This document shows positions 22,670 to 34,771 of a DNA stretch of 64,000 nt, in pieces. Source of the DNA: Dipteris shenzhenensis (taxonomy: Eukaryota; Polypodiophyta; Polypodiopsida; Gleicheniales). The position numbers were made by a program, and so were the translations under genes. The stretch's first letter is position 1; each line of letters begins with the position of its first letter. Where the stretch lies: NCBI GenBank assembly GCA_047967505.1, contig CM106539.1; one strand, given 5' to 3'. The notes beneath the pieces were generated by a model. The model was not told the DNA's origin, ran no database searches, and saw only the letters and a program-made list of their open reading frames with translations.

Positions 22670-22920
22670 TCTTTTTCATTCGTCTTGTAATTCTTTTTCT
22701 TTACTTACATTCTTTTTCAATTAGTTTCTTGTTAAAGTTTTTGAGTTCTATTTCTTAAAATTCGTCTTGTAATTCTTTTTCTTTACTTACAATTCTTTTT
22801 CAATTAGTTTATTGTTAAAGTTTTTGAGGAGGGGGGTCTTTTAAAAGGCATTACAATTCTTTTTAAATTAGGTTCTTATTTGAGTTTTTGAGTTCTATTT
22901 TAATTAGTTTCTTATTTATA
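22670..22920 (+). repeat. T-rich tandem repeats, intron-like
   Basis: Units with GTCTTGTAATTCTTTTTCTT and AATTAGTTTCTTGTTAAAG repeat two to three times at ~90-bp spacing, directly after the splice-donor-like site of module 2. Confidence 0.65.
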
Positions 22921-22924
22921 TTTG

Positions 22925-24111
22925 AGTTTGTAAATTTGAGAAATCAGAGAGAACAGGGAGGGAGAGAAAGAGAGAGGAGAGAGGAGAGAGGGAAAGAGAG
23001 AAATTAAGAGAGACAAGAGGGGCTCGTGGCGGCCATGGCCGCCAAAGGGAGAGAGAGAATTGAAATGAGAGAGAGAATGAGAAATGAGAGGAGTAGGGAG
23101 GGAGAGAAAGAGAGAGAGAAGAGAGGGAGAGAGAGAGAGAGATTCACAGAGAGAAGAGGGGCTCCTTAAATGAGAGAGAAGAGTAGGGAGGGAAAGAAAG
23201 AGAGAGGAGAGAGGGGGAGAGAGATTAAGAGAGAGAAGAGGGTCTCCTAGCGGCCGTGGTTGCATGAGGGAGGGAGAGAGTAGGGAGAGAGAGGGAGAGA
23301 GAGAAAGAGAGAGAGGGAGGGAGAGAGAAAGAGAGAGAGAGGGAAAGAGAGAGAGGGAGAGAGAGAGAGAAAGAGAGAAAGGGAGAGAGAGGGAGAGAGA
23401 GAGATGTTTATCAGAATGAAATGTGGCAAGAGGAGAGAGGGAAAGAGAGAAATTAGGAGAGAGAAGAGGGGCTCCTCGGGGCCGTGGCCGCCAAAGGGAG
23501 AGAGAGAATGAGAAATGAGAGAGAAGAGTAGGGAGGGAGAGAGACAAGAGATTAAGAGAGAGAAGAGGGGCTCCTTAAATGAGAGAGAAGAGTAGGGAGG
23601 GAAAGAAAGAGAGAGCTGAGACGTGGCCGCCAAAGGGAGAGAGAGAATGAGAAATGAGAGAGAAGTGTAGGGAGGGAGAGAAAGAGAGAGAGGGAGAGAG
23701 AGAATGAGAAATGAGAGAGAAGAGTAGGGAGGAAGAGAAAGAGAGAGAGGGAGAGAGACAAGAGATTAAGAGAGAGAAGAGGGGCTCCTTAAATGAGAGA
23801 GAAGAGTAGGGAGGGAAAGAAAGAGAGAGCTGAGAGAGGGAGAGAGAGAAGAGAGTCTCTGCGCGGCAATGAGAGAGAAGAGTAGGGAGGGAAAGAAAGA
23901 GAGGGAGGGAGAGGGAGAGAGAGAGAGAGAGAAGAGAAGAGGGAGACTTAGGGAGAGTGAAAGAGAGAGAGGGAGAGAGAGAGAAAGAGAGAAAGAGAGA
24001 GAGGGAGAGAGAGGGAATGAAATTTCTCTACTAAAAGAGTAGGGAGGGAAAGAAAGAGAGGGAGGGAGAGGGAGAGAGAGAGAGAGAGAGAAGAGAAGAG
24101 GGAGACTTAGG

Positions 24112-24183
<72 letters not shown>

Positions 24184-24286
24184 AATGAAACTTCTATGCT
24201 AGAGGGAGGGAGAGAGTAGGGAGGGAGAGGGAGAGAGAGAGAGAGAGAGAAGAGAGCAGGGAGACTTAGGGAGAGAGAAAGAGAGA

Positions 24287-24324
<38 letters not shown>

Positions 24325-24403
24325 GGAGACTTAGGGAGAGAGAGATAAAGAGAGAGGGATAGAGAATGAAACTTCTAGCGGCCGTGGTCGCCAAGAGAGG
24401 GAG

Positions 24404-24443
<40 letters not shown>

Positions 24444-24545
24444 CTCATGGCCGTGGCCGCCAAGGGAGGGAGGGAGGGAGGGAGGGAGGAAGGCTGAGAG
24501 AGATTAAGAGAGAGAATTCAGAGAGAGAGAGAGAGAGACATAGAG
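22925..24545 (+). repeat. GA-rich polypurine tract (~1.6 kb)
   Basis: Mostly (GA)n and (GGGA)n, with recurring blocks such as GAGAAGAGTAGGGAGGGA and GGGGCTCCTTAAATGAGAGA and five or more GGCCGTGGCCGCC-type cores (about 23030, 23480, 23625, 24380, 24450). A pure (GA) run spans about 24120-24175. Open frames on both strands are compositional. Confidence 0.9.
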
Positions 24546-24605
24546 AGGGAAAGAATGACAAATCCTAGCGGCCAAGAGGATAGAGGTAGGACCCCCTCGA
24601 GATCC

Positions 24606-25264
24606 AGAACTTGGAGAATCAGCTCATAGCTGAGAAGTTTAATGAAGGAGAGATAGTAGAGGCATTCATAACCTGAATCAAAAATCCATGCGACTAGATG
24701 GCTGGTGCTAGGATACAAAAGTCTAGCGAAGAGCTAGCTCGGTGGTGTCTCCGGATATGTCCACCAAGGTTTGATGGACTGGAAACAACACTTAACACTC
24801 AGGTGAGACCCCAACCATTGTCATTTGAGGAGTTATGTGCTTTACTTATGGAGGAGGAATTGAGGCTTAAAGCTCGAGATGGAGGCGGCAATGGGGATGC
24901 TGCGTTCTCTGCCACTACAAAAGGCAAAGGTGGTTTCTTTACCAAAGGTGAGTCCTCTACTAGTGGTGACAAAAAGAAGAAGGGTGGCAAGAAGTTTCAA
25001 GGAGAATGCTTCTACTACAAGAAGAAGGGCCATGTGATTGCAGATTGTCGGGTCAAGGAAGCATATGAAAAGAATGGTACCCTGAAGAAGACAGATAAGG
25101 GGAAAGAGACAGCTAACACAGTGGAAGCAGAGTTGGATCTATTTTTGCCCATTGAGGAAGAGTGTTCCTTAATTCAAGAAGCAGCAACCACTGATTCATG
25201 GGTGTTGGATAGTGGTGCCTCCCATCACATGACCTGCAAGAAGGGTCTATATTGTTCCATGTAG
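24606..25264 (+). pseudogene. Copia gag C-terminus and protease start
   Basis: The frame opens within gag (ENQLIAEKFNEGEIVEAFI near 24616) and has stops at 24674 and 24695 before the ATG at 24698. It includes the gag helix segment LSFEELCALLMEEELRL and a zinc knuckle CFYYKKKGHVIADC, in which the second Cys of CX2CX4HX4C is Tyr. Protease motif WVLDSGASHHMT is intact near residue 170 of the 24698 frame. A TAG at 25262-25264 ends the frame, but the same frame continues beyond it into integrase. Gag packages RNA and the aspartic protease cleaves the polyprotein. Confidence 0.85.
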
Positions 25265-26385
25265 CCTCTACAAGAACCCATCACCAAGACAGTTGAAAAT
25301 AATGCAAAATGCCCTATTGAGGGTACAGGTACGGTTTCATTTGTTTCTGTAAATGGAGATGTTAAGAAACTATCTAATGTGTTGTATGTTCCACAAATCA
25401 AGAGAAATTTGCAATCAGTTGCTTCCACAACTGACCTTAACCATGAGGTGAGGTTCAACAAGATAGGAGCAAAAATTATGGATAGTGCTGGCAATCTTGT
25501 TGGCACAAGATTAAGGAGAAACAACCTGTATGAGCTAAGTGCTCTTACAGCCACTGCTGGAGTGGGCACAAGCAGAATTTGGCACGAAAGATTCGGTTAC
25601 ATTGGATTTGTAGTGCTAAAGGAGATGCAGAAGCAAGGTATGGTTGCTCACTTATGTGCAGTAGCAAAAATCAAAGAACTATGTGAAGCTTGCATGATGG
25701 GCAAGCAACATAGAAAGGCATTCCCACACGAAAGCAAGAATAGAGCAAACGCTCCTCTAGAGTTGGTGCATGTTGAGTTGTGCGGTAAGATGCCTACACA
25801 GGCCTTGGGGGGATCTTCCTATTTTTTATTGATTGTTGACGACTACAGTAGGAAGATGTGGGTGTACTTTCTTCGCCAAAAGGCTCAAGATTTTGGTAAA
25901 TTTAAGAATGGCTACAACTTGTTGAAAATGAAACAAGGAGAAAAGTGAAGAAAATCAGATCAGATGGTGGTGGAGTTTGTTTCTATAGAATTTGGAGATT
26001 TTTGCAAGAGCAAAGGATCAAGTGACAAATGATGACACCACATACACCTCAGCAAAATTCAATTGTTGAATGCCGAATGTGGACCACCGTGGAGATGGGG
26101 AGGTGTATGTTGAAAGGTGTTGGACTACCAAACCACTTTTGGGCAGAGACTGTCAATACTGCAGTTTACATCCTTAATCATAGCTATACAAAGGAACTCA
26201 AAGGTAAAACACCACATGAGGCTTATAGCAGTAAGAAGCCATCTGTCTCCCACTTTAGAACGTTTGGGTGTGAATGCTATGTGCATGTACTAGACAAAGA
26301 GAGAAACAAGCTACAACCAAAAAGCACCAAATGTATCTTCTTAGTCTATTGTGATGAGAAACAAGCCTATAAGTTGTATGATTGA
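25265..26385 (+). pseudogene. Copia integrase, broken
   Basis: The segment first gives protease tail (NVLYVPQIKRNL), then the HHCC zinc region (WHERFGYIGF ... CEACMMGKQHRKAF), where the second His is Tyr, and the catalytic core (LELVHVELCGKM, FLLIVDDYSRKMW). The usual first Asp of the D,D-35-E set is Glu here. The frame ends at TGA 25946-25948, and a shifted frame at 26029-26385 continues with TPHTPQQNSIVECR and the integrase C-terminal KTPHEAYSSKKPSVSHFRTF. Integrase would insert the cDNA. The changes at metal-binding positions argue against activity. Confidence 0.85.
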
Positions 26386-26719
26386 GAGGCAAAGAAGATC
26401 ATCACAAGCCACGATGTGGTGTTCAGGGAGCAGCCACATGCAGTAGGCAGAGAAGAGTTCTTCCACTTTATCATCAAGCGAAGAGGTTACTCATTATAGA
26501 CCTATCCCAGGAGCTATAAAGGAGGAGGAAATATCAGATAATGAAGGTATAAGTCACCAAACTATTGTTACACCACTAGAAAAGCCATTGCCACGATGGA
26601 TAAGGTAGCTCTACGACCATGATAACTAGCTACCTATGTCTATTGAGAGCAGCATGCAGATGGACCAAGGCGGCGGTCTCAGAGAATTAAGGAGCAAATG
26701 AGGGCTTCTACTCACATAG

Positions 26720-28281
26720 TCAATATGGCCTTGATGTGGCTGAGATTATTGCAGAAGTAAAGGAGCCTATGAGTTTGGAGGAAGCACTTGCAGACCGAGA
26801 TTGGAAAAACGTTATGCAAGTAGAATATGATAGCATCATGAAGAATGAAACTTGGGAGCTGGTAGATCAACCACCTAAAGATTATTGGCACCAAGTGGGT
26901 TTGGAAGGTAAAGTACAAGGCCGATGGGACTTTGGAAAAGTACAAAGCCAAATTGGTTGCACACAGATTTTCGCAGGTTGAAGGGTTTGATTTTCAGGAA
27001 TCTTTCGCTCCAATTGCCAGAATGACCACTATTCGCATAGTACTATCGGTAGCTACTCATAAAAAGTGGCCAGTTTATCAAATGGATGTTAAATCAACAT
27101 TCTTGAATGGTGACCTCAAGGAGGAGGTGTACATGGCTCAGCCACTTTGGTTTGAGGCCCCCCATTCTAGGAACAAGGTATGTAAGCTAAAGAAGGCTCT
27201 GTACAGGCTGAAATAGGCCCCAAGAGCATGCTACCAATGGATAGACAAATTCTTTCATAAATTAAACTTCAAAAGATGTGCCTCAGATGCTAACTTGTAT
27301 GTGTACAAGAAAGGTGGAAAATCTACTATTATTGTTCTATATGTGGATGATCTCCTTATTATAGGTGACTATGAAGACATGATCCAACAGACTAGAGATC
27401 CATTGAGCACAGAGTTTGAGATGACAGACTTAGGCTTGATGCACTACTGTTTGGGGATTGAAGTCTGGCAAGAGCCAAGCAAGATCTTCATCTCTCAGCA
27501 AAAATATGCAAGGGAGATCTTGAAGGCATTTGGTATGTCCGAATGCAAGGAGATAGCTACACCTATGGAGGTAAATGTGAGGCTGTCTATGAAGGATGCC
27601 TCACCACCAGCAGACATCGGGAGGTACAGGAAGTTGGTCGGCAGTCTCATCTATCTGTGCAACACTAGACCGGACATCAGTTTTGCTGTTGGCATTTTGA
27701 GCAGGTTCTCTAATAAGCCCTGATAGAATCAGTGGAATGTAGGGATGCGGGTGCTCAAGTATGTGAAGTGCCCTCTTGATTATGGCATCACTTATGGTAC
27801 AGGCACTTCCTTGGCTGGTCATTGTGACTCAGATTGGGCTGAAGATGTTGATTCCAGGAAATTAGTTTCTGGATATTGTTTCTCTTTAGGTTCAAGTATC
27901 TTCTCTTGGATCAGTAAGAAACAACCAATAGTGGCATTGTCTTCTACCGAGACTGAGTACAAGGCAGCATGTTTTGCTGCTTGTGAAACAGTGTGATTGA
28001 GGAGGATCTTATGGCACATGGGAGTGCAAGAGGATGAGGCAACTGTGCCGAGGTGCGACAATCAAAGTTGCATGGCCATTGCTAAAAAACCAGTGTTTCA
28101 TGCGCGAACAAAACATATAGAGATTCAGTATCACTATGTGCATGATTTGATTGAGGATGGGATAGTGGAATTGGTCTACTGTCCAATAGAGCAAAATGGA
28201 GCAAATATCTTCACCAAGGCGCTTGGGAAGGATCAACTTCAGGGTCATCTTCAGAGACTCGGCATTGGGCCAAGAAGGTAG
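26720..28281 (+). pseudogene. Copia reverse transcriptase and RNase H, broken
   Basis: After a frame-shifted N-terminal part (EEALADRDWKNVMQVEYDS, ~26776), one frame runs from 26932 to 28281 with only three in-frame stops (27214, 27721, 27994). Motifs: [39 protein letters not shown], and the catalytic YVDDLLIIG near 27343. RNase H shows GHCDSDWAED, SSTETEYKA and HIEIQYHYV. The order RT after integrase marks Ty1/copia rather than Ty3/gypsy. The few stops over 450 codons suggest a fairly recent loss. Confidence 0.9.
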
Positions 28282-28300
28282 TTCACCTATGGGTGGACAT

Positions 28301-28900
28301 TGAGGGGGGGTGTTAGATATGCTCAATGCCCCACCCTCCTGGTAACCACCAGTGGTCTAAGGTGCTCAAGTTGTAAGGCCCCCATATGAGGAGAAGCCAT
28401 GTGTGAGCCCGAGACAGTGGATGGATCCTGACTTGCATGTTAGATGAGGTCTATCAATGAGACCGTTGATGGTAGAAAGGTGATTGTGTGGGAGCCCCTT
28501 ATTCTTGTTAGGGCTTGGGGGCCTGGGGGCCAGGTGGCCCCTAGTTGGGGGGTCCCAGGGGGACCAATGACCCCCCTGGTGGGGGTTCGAGGGTGAGAGC
28601 CCTCCAGGTGATGGTATAGGGAATATTCCTTGAATATTCCATGGATGACTAGTCGATTCCACCACTAACTAGGTTGACTGATTAGTTCTACTGACTAGGT
28701 CGACTCGTTAACTCCACGGACTACGTTGATCCGACTACCGCCCTCATAGCTTTAAAGAGGTGACCTCCCCAATCCATTGTATCAGATCAATTCAGGTCAG
28801 ATTAGATCTTCCAGCTAGTACTTCTTCACCTAGTATTTGTCTAGATCGCCATCTAAGCTCCACTGTGGGAGCACATGGGTGGACGGAGCCATCATTTGTA
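28301..28900 (+). repeat. Polypurine tract and 3' LTR of the copia element
   Basis: TGAGGGGGGG (28301-28310) is directly followed by TGTTAGATATG, the usual TGTTA start of plant copia LTRs. The right end is uncertain; it may be near 28900. The LTR holds a GC-rich block at 28500-28600 with GGGGGCCTGGGGGCCAGGTG and GACCCCCCTGGTGGGGG, resembling the unit in the G-rich tract at 20.9-21.8 kb. Confidence 0.65.
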
Positions 28901-28909
28901 CTACATCAG

Positions 28910-31510
28910 TATTGAAGGAAAATTTTGTTCATCATCAGTTTGTTGTGTACTCTCTATTCTTTGTTTAGTTTCAATTCCACTATGCCGTGTAATTTAATAG
29001 GCTTTACAAGGCTCAAAATGATGTGCACAATGCTAAAAAATAGCCAAATCTCAGCCAAATAGTCTTTACAATGATGGTATGTGTGTGAAGAATCAAATCA
29101 TGTGCAATCTGCATGCCCTCTAATCAATCGTCCAATGCCTCTAATTACTCTAAAGTCTTCTCATTGAATTGTGGAACATCGGGTTTCAAGAAATGTAATG
29201 ATGTGAAACCACATGTGAGCGAAGGGACTAACTTCGAGTAGTACGTACTATTTGGGAATTTTTGGGCATGGTCTCGATTGGATGCTTTGGAGTTCTCTTT
29301 GCTATGGATCATCTAATGTACTCTGAATTAGATCTTGACTAACCATCAAGCAATGAAAAAAGAAGTAAATAATTTATTTTCTTTATTCATTTTAGGTGCT
29401 GGGTCAGACGTGTCGATGTAGAAGTTGATGTGCATGCAAGAAGTGGATTTGTCGATGAGGCTCAAAAGTATGTGATAATTGCACCAAAATGTGTGCATGA
29501 TGTGACGAGCATGTAGAGCACAAAAAATTGAGCGTTTTTCCTTTTTAGAGCACCCTCAAATTCTTCTTGGATTAAGGGATATCCCTTAATCAAGGTGGAG
29601 GGGCAAAAAAGGGTGCAAATGATGATGTGGGCCTCAGAGTCACATGAAGAGGTGTGCCTTCCAAGGGGTGTACCAGTGGAACCCTATGATGATGTGGCAA
29701 CTAGGTGCACATGCAACGCCTGTGTGTGCCTATCAAGGGGTACTTGTGCCCATCAAGGGATTGCCATGTGGCAGTGCTCACAAATGAGGTGGGCAGTCCA
29801 TGTGGCACTTGATGACATGGCTTGGATGAGTTGGAAGGCTGACTGGATAGGATGATGTGCACAAATGCAGCATGATGACATGGTAGGAGGGTGGATGTGC
29901 TGATGTGTTAGATGATGGCTCACATGATGAGATGGTAGGCGGTTGCCACTAGAATGATGTGGCACTTTGGATATGGCTGCCACATGTCCTATTGAGGTCC
30001 TATTTTAGTGGTGCCACATGTTTGTAAGTAGACCACACCTCTATGTGTGGTAATTGTGAGGAGTGAGGATAAGACTATCCAACTGGATGGAATCTTTTTA
30101 GATTTAGTCAGAATCTCAAGATTTCATTGCACATGCAAACTTTGTCGATTTTGCCCGAAGCACGTGTTGGAGCTTCGTGACAGTTCGTTGAGTGGGCTTT
30201 GTGCAGCTATGTGGCTTACAACCCTGTGCTGTGAACTTGGGTGATAGATGGTGTCATGGGCATTTGTTGGAGGCACTTAGAGATGTCATTGAGAACCTTC
30301 GTTGGAGCTCATTCATTATAGATCTTTGCAGTCCGTCGATAGCTTGAAGGCTGGTCATTCGCAGCTGGGATCTAGCGATGGAACGGTTGAGATCCAGTTG
30401 TTTAAAAGGCACTGTAGAAGGCTGTGAGCCTTAGACATTATAGGCAGTTGAGCATTGTAGTCATTGTAGGATGTAGGCATCACCTATTGTGCACCTTTGG
30501 ATGCAAGAGTCGTTAATGATCGCCTTAGCTATTCGACCAAAAAGATTCATTGATGTTGCGTCATTTTGGCTGTATGCAAATGGCCATGTGTAGTGAAAGC
30601 TCTAGGGCATTTGGATGTTGGGTCATTAAGCTAGATGATGACGGCCACTTGGCATCGTTTGTAGCTTGTTTGCTTGCTGTTCACCCTACTACAGTGTGGC
30701 CTAGAGGTTGGGGTTGCGGGCATGGCTGAGCCTCTAGTGCTCAACTCGTGAGCACTAGTAGCTTGTCACTGAGACCTAGGAGTCATGGTGGTGATGTTGG
30801 TTGGAGGCTTATTGAGCCTTTTTGGTTGTAGGGAGTCTCAAAACTGAGGCACAATGGAGTTTGTTGAAGCGTGGACTGGAAATGTGGACTGCTTGCTTTG
30901 GTTATTGGCACCGTTGAAGGAGATGGCCTTCTTTGTTGATTTGGCCTGCTTTGTTGAGCCGAGTTGTAGAGAACCTGCTAGCTATAGCTCTAGATATTTG
31001 TAATGGCTGTGGATGACTTTGTTGAGGAGCCCTTACAGCCGAAAGCTTGTAGATGGATGTGCCTTTGCTATTGTTGCTTAGCTCTAGGATTGCAACTCAT
31101 AGGCTTGTAGATAGACTAACCTCTCAGCAATCTCTGTCAAAATTGGCAAAAGGAAAATCTCTCTCTTTCTCTATGAATCTCCCACAAAGCTCTTTCCTCA
31201 CAAGAACTCACAATAAGAGAACTAAGTGTCTCTTTCACAGAAATGAAATCTCATCATGAATAATGAGCAGAATTATGGATAGAAATCCATAAATGAATGA
31301 ACGGAAATTTTCTCTCAAAGAATGGATGAAGATCTCTCACCAGAAGTATTCTATCACTCTATAGAAGTGAATGGAACACTCAACCTCTCAATCTCTCGAT
31401 CACTCTCATGCTCTCAAGGATCGCAATGCCTCAATGGAAGGCAAGAACGTTTGCAATCTGTGTTAGTGCTATGCACAATATGGAACATATGATGTTGAGA
31501 TGGTTCCTCA
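28910..31510. other. Non-coding gap with GATGATGTGGC-type repeats
   Basis: No gene recognised. Region 29600-30000 is rich in degenerate GATGATGTGGC / CACATGATGA units, whose reverse complement pattern recurs at 40440-40920. A 22-bp perfect palindrome centred on GGGATATCCC lies at 29570-29591. The remainder (30.0-31.5 kb) looks like old unique DNA. Confidence 0.4.
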
Positions 31511-31513
31511 ACA

Positions 31514-31670
31514 CATGTAAATTCATAGAGTAGGCTGAACCTCGTATAATGGCAAAACAATCCATGAAGCATAGATTTTAAGGAAGAAGGCCTTCTTCCT
31601 CACACAATCCATGCACTCATGGAATTTTGTGATGTTGTTCGAGGTCAACCCTACTCTATGAATTTACATG
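31514..31670. repeat. Inverted repeat with palindromic centre
   Basis: Arms 31514-31544 and 31640-31670 match in reverse complement at 28 of 31 bases (CATGTAAATTCATAGAGTAG start). The middle holds the palindrome GAAGAAGGCCTTCTTC near 31582. It could be a small foldback/MITE-like insertion; no target duplication was confirmed. Confidence 0.6.
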
Positions 31671-31739
31671 CCCTCCGCTCGAGGCCTTCTTCCATGCAAT
31701 ACACTCCTCACATTCTTCCTCACAATCCTTGCTTCAAAA

Positions 31740-32215
31740 GTAGAATGCATATCTTAATGAAAATAAGGAGGGGGAGAAAGAAAGAGAAAAGGAAAAGGAA
31801 AAGAAGAGAGTGAAAGGGAAAGAGCAGAGGAAAAGGAAAGAGTAAAGGGAAAGGGATGGCATGTAAGAAAATGGAAAGAAGGAAAGAGAAAGGGAGAAAA
31901 AGAGAGGGAAGAAGATGGGAAAAGAGAGGAAAAGAGAGAGGAAAAGAGAGGAGAAAGAGGGAAAAGAGAACAAGATAGAGGAAATTAGAGGAAAAGATAC
32001 GAAGAAGTGGAGAAAGGGAATAAAGAATGGAAAGAGAAAGGGAAGAGAAAGAAAAATGGAAAGAGGGGAAGAGAAAGGGGGGACAAAGATTCAAAAGTAG
32101 AGGTAAAGGGAAGAGGAAAAGGGAAAAGGGATGGAGAGGAAAAGGGGGGAAAGGCTGAAGAGAAAAAGGGGAGGGGGAAGAGAAAAAGGGGGAAGAGGAA
32201 GAGTGCATTCTCTTC
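31740..32215 (+). repeat. GAAA/GGAAAAG purine-rich tract
   Basis: Degenerate GGAAAAGAGAGG units over ~480 bp; a pyrimidine mirror (CTTCCCCTCTTCC) follows at 32257-32290. No gene; open frames are compositional. Confidence 0.7.
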
Positions 32216-32724
32216 ATGAATCTTCCTCTTCATGAAGCCAAAGAACAAAGCAAATGAATCTTCCTTCCCCTCTTCCTTTTCCTCTTCTTCCAAAAATGAA
32301 GCAAAGAAACCCCCAAAAACCATGAACTTGATAAAGAATGCAAAGTTTGAACACAAAGATCATCTCCAACACTTCTTTATATTTCGTTTTTAGGTGTCCT
32401 CCTCCTCGATGCAGCTGGGACTTCGAAGAAGGATGTGGGAGAGAGCTCGCTACAAGTTTTGGAGGGATGAGAGTAAAAGATCTAGAGGTGAGAGTATATA
32501 GAATGAAAGTGATAAGTCCCGAGCTAGAGTTTTGGCCATTGACAACGTCAATATTATCACATATATTTTAGTACTTATTCTATCGAAAATCACTATACAA
32601 ACAATTAACATCATAGTTGTTAATTTTTCCAAATTTGGAAAATTTCACTCACTTCCTGTTCTTGAAAGAGTTAAAATAAATGATTACATGTGTTGGATAA
32701 TGAAATTTTGGCACACAGGAACAA

Positions 32725-33380
32725 AACCCTAGTGGGATGCACGGGGACACGTGTGGGTCCATAAACATTGGTTTTGCATGGGGATGTTGGGCATTGATGC
32801 CCAGAACAGGACCAAAACTGATATGCCTCTAAATCAGCATGGTACAAATATTCATGCTAGGTATTTTTGCATTTGGAGTAGCGCAAGGCCTCGTTTTAAT
32901 GTGTGAATGCCATTATCGCACCCTACACTGATTAATTTTTGATACGGTAAGGCCAAATCCATGGCTCAGTGTCTTCAAATGGGACAAGACTTGGTGTGCC
33001 TCTAGGACACTAGTGCACCAAGATCCTTGCCAAATATTTACCCATAAAAATGTATGCAAGGCACCTTTTCAAGAAAACCCTAGTGGCATGCACGGGGACA
33101 TGTGTGGGTCTGCAAAAGTTGGTTTTCATGGGGATGTTGGGCATCGATGGCTGGAAAAATAGGTAGGCCTCTAAATCATGATGGGAAAAAGATTTATTTT
33201 TGTGTTTGGAGTAGCGCAAGCCATCCTTTTAATCTGTGAATGCCATTTTTTACTACACCCTATTGATAATAGGGTAAGGAAAAATCCATAGCTCCATGTT
33301 TTGTAATGGGACAAGACTTGGTGTGCCTCTAGGACACTAGTGGAACAATATATGTCCCAAATATTGTCCCATATAGAGAG
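32725..33380. repeat. Tandem duplication, period ~351 bp
   Basis: Two copies start AACCCTAGTGGNATGCACGG at 32725 and 33076 and share GGGGATGTTGGGCAT, TTGGAGTAGCGCAAG and GACTTGGTGTGCCTCTAGG. Copy 2 has small deletions. No gene was recognised. Confidence 0.8.
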
Positions 33381-33457
33381 CAAATACATATGCTAGAAGC
33401 ACAACAATGCACATTCTTAAATGCATACTACACGATACTAACAAGGAATTATGAATG

Positions 33458-33785
33458 CCCAACCATGCAAATGAGTTCCGATTAGTATGATACTTTTCAC
33501 GGGCCTTCATATTACTCAGATCAAGGCCTATGAAAATTTTCATACCCATAAGAGACACACACATAGGCCCGAAGCTCACAAATCCATATTTTCAACACTC
33601 ATGCATGATGCATGGTAGGAACCCAACCATGCAAATGAGTTCCAATGGGTATGATACTTTGCACGGGCCTTGATCTTACTCACATCAAATCCTATGCAAA
33701 GTATCATGCCGATCTGATACACACACATAGCTTGAAGCTCACAAATGCATATTTTCAACACTCATGCATGATGTGTGGTAGAAAA
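33458..33785. repeat. Tandem duplication, period 164 bp
   Basis: CCCAACCATGCAAATGAGTTCC starts at 33458 and 33622; both copies end in TTTTCAACACTCATGCATGATG. Copy 2 has an internal dyad GATACTTTGCA ... TGCAAAGTATC. Confidence 0.8.
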
Positions 33786-34110
33786 TAGAATCCATCATGT
33801 CTACCATACCCTGAGGATCATCTAGCTCGAAATGTGGTGGTGGTGCATGTGCTTCCTCGCTGCTCTCCTCATCTTGTATAATGACACAAGGTTAACATTA
33901 GTGTGTGTAATACACATGCAATATAAATACACGAAGTACTCAAATATCATTGGTTTATCGATTATGCACTAGCATGAAGACCAATATACTCTTTTAGTGG
34001 CACCTCTCAATAAATCTGCAAGTGGCTCATGACAATAAGGTGTTGATGATGAACCCCTCACCTGCAATGCGTGGAAGGACAAGACAATATCTCACGAAGC
34101 CACTCCACAC
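33784..34110 (-). mobile_element. Fragment of CACTA TNP2 5' region (empty-site copy)
   Basis: Sequence from GAATCCATCATGTCTACCATACCC to TGCAATGCGTGGAAGGA matches 47343-48090, the upstream part of TNP2 copy C. It lacks the ~470-bp insertion present in that copy and shows the single CTCTCCT at 33863-33869. Coding content is too decayed to model. Confidence 0.65.
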
Positions 34111-34129
34111 TTCGGGAGGTCCAGCCCCC

Positions 34130-34459
34130 CATTTGATGAGCTATCACTTCTCTTTCCCTCTCTCTTTCTCTCTTCCCTCCTCTCTTTTCCACTCTTTCTC
34201 TCTCTTTCTCTTCTCTCTTTCTTTTCTCTCTTATTGCCCTCCTCTTCTTTCTCTCTTTCTCTACTACTGTTCTTTCTCTCCTTTTTCCCCCCTTTCTTTC
34301 TTTATTTTTTCATCACTTTCTCTCCTCTCTTTTCCTCTCTTTCTTGCTCTCTTTCCTCCTCGCTCTCACTTTTCCCTCTTTCCCTCCTCTCTTTTCCTCT
34401 ATTTTCTCTCCTCTCTTATTTTCTTTTCCTCTGTTTTCACTCCTCTCTTTTCCTCTCTT

Positions 34460-34515
<56 letters not shown>

Positions 34516-34724
34516 CTTTTCCTCTCTTTCTCACTCTCTCTTTCCTTGTCCTCGCTCTCTCTTTCCTCTTCCTTGCCCTCCCTTATTTTCTCTCTCCTCT
34601 CTTCCTACTCTTATTCTCTCCTTTCTTTCTCTCGTTCTTTCCTCTTTCTCCCTTTTCTCTTTCTCTCTTTCTTGTTCCTCCCTCTTTCTTTCCTCTCTTC
34701 CTCGCTCTCTTTTTCCTCTTCCTC

Positions 34725-34771
<47 letters not shown>

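Larger units (their letters stand above)
24600..28910 (+). mobile_element. Ty1/copia retrotransposon, 5'-truncated, inactive
   Basis: Gag, protease, integrase, reverse transcriptase and RNase H occur in the Ty1/copia order, followed by a polypurine tract and a 3' LTR start. No 5' LTR, primer-binding site or gag start is visible: the element begins inside gag at the edge of the GA tract. Stops and frameshifts break the polyprotein. The right end of the LTR is not fixed. Confidence 0.9.

Noticed and set aside
33640-33710. Relationship between the 164-bp duplication and the satellite (shared CAAAGTAT)
   Set aside because: Only a short motif and dyad are shared; no monomer-length similarity.
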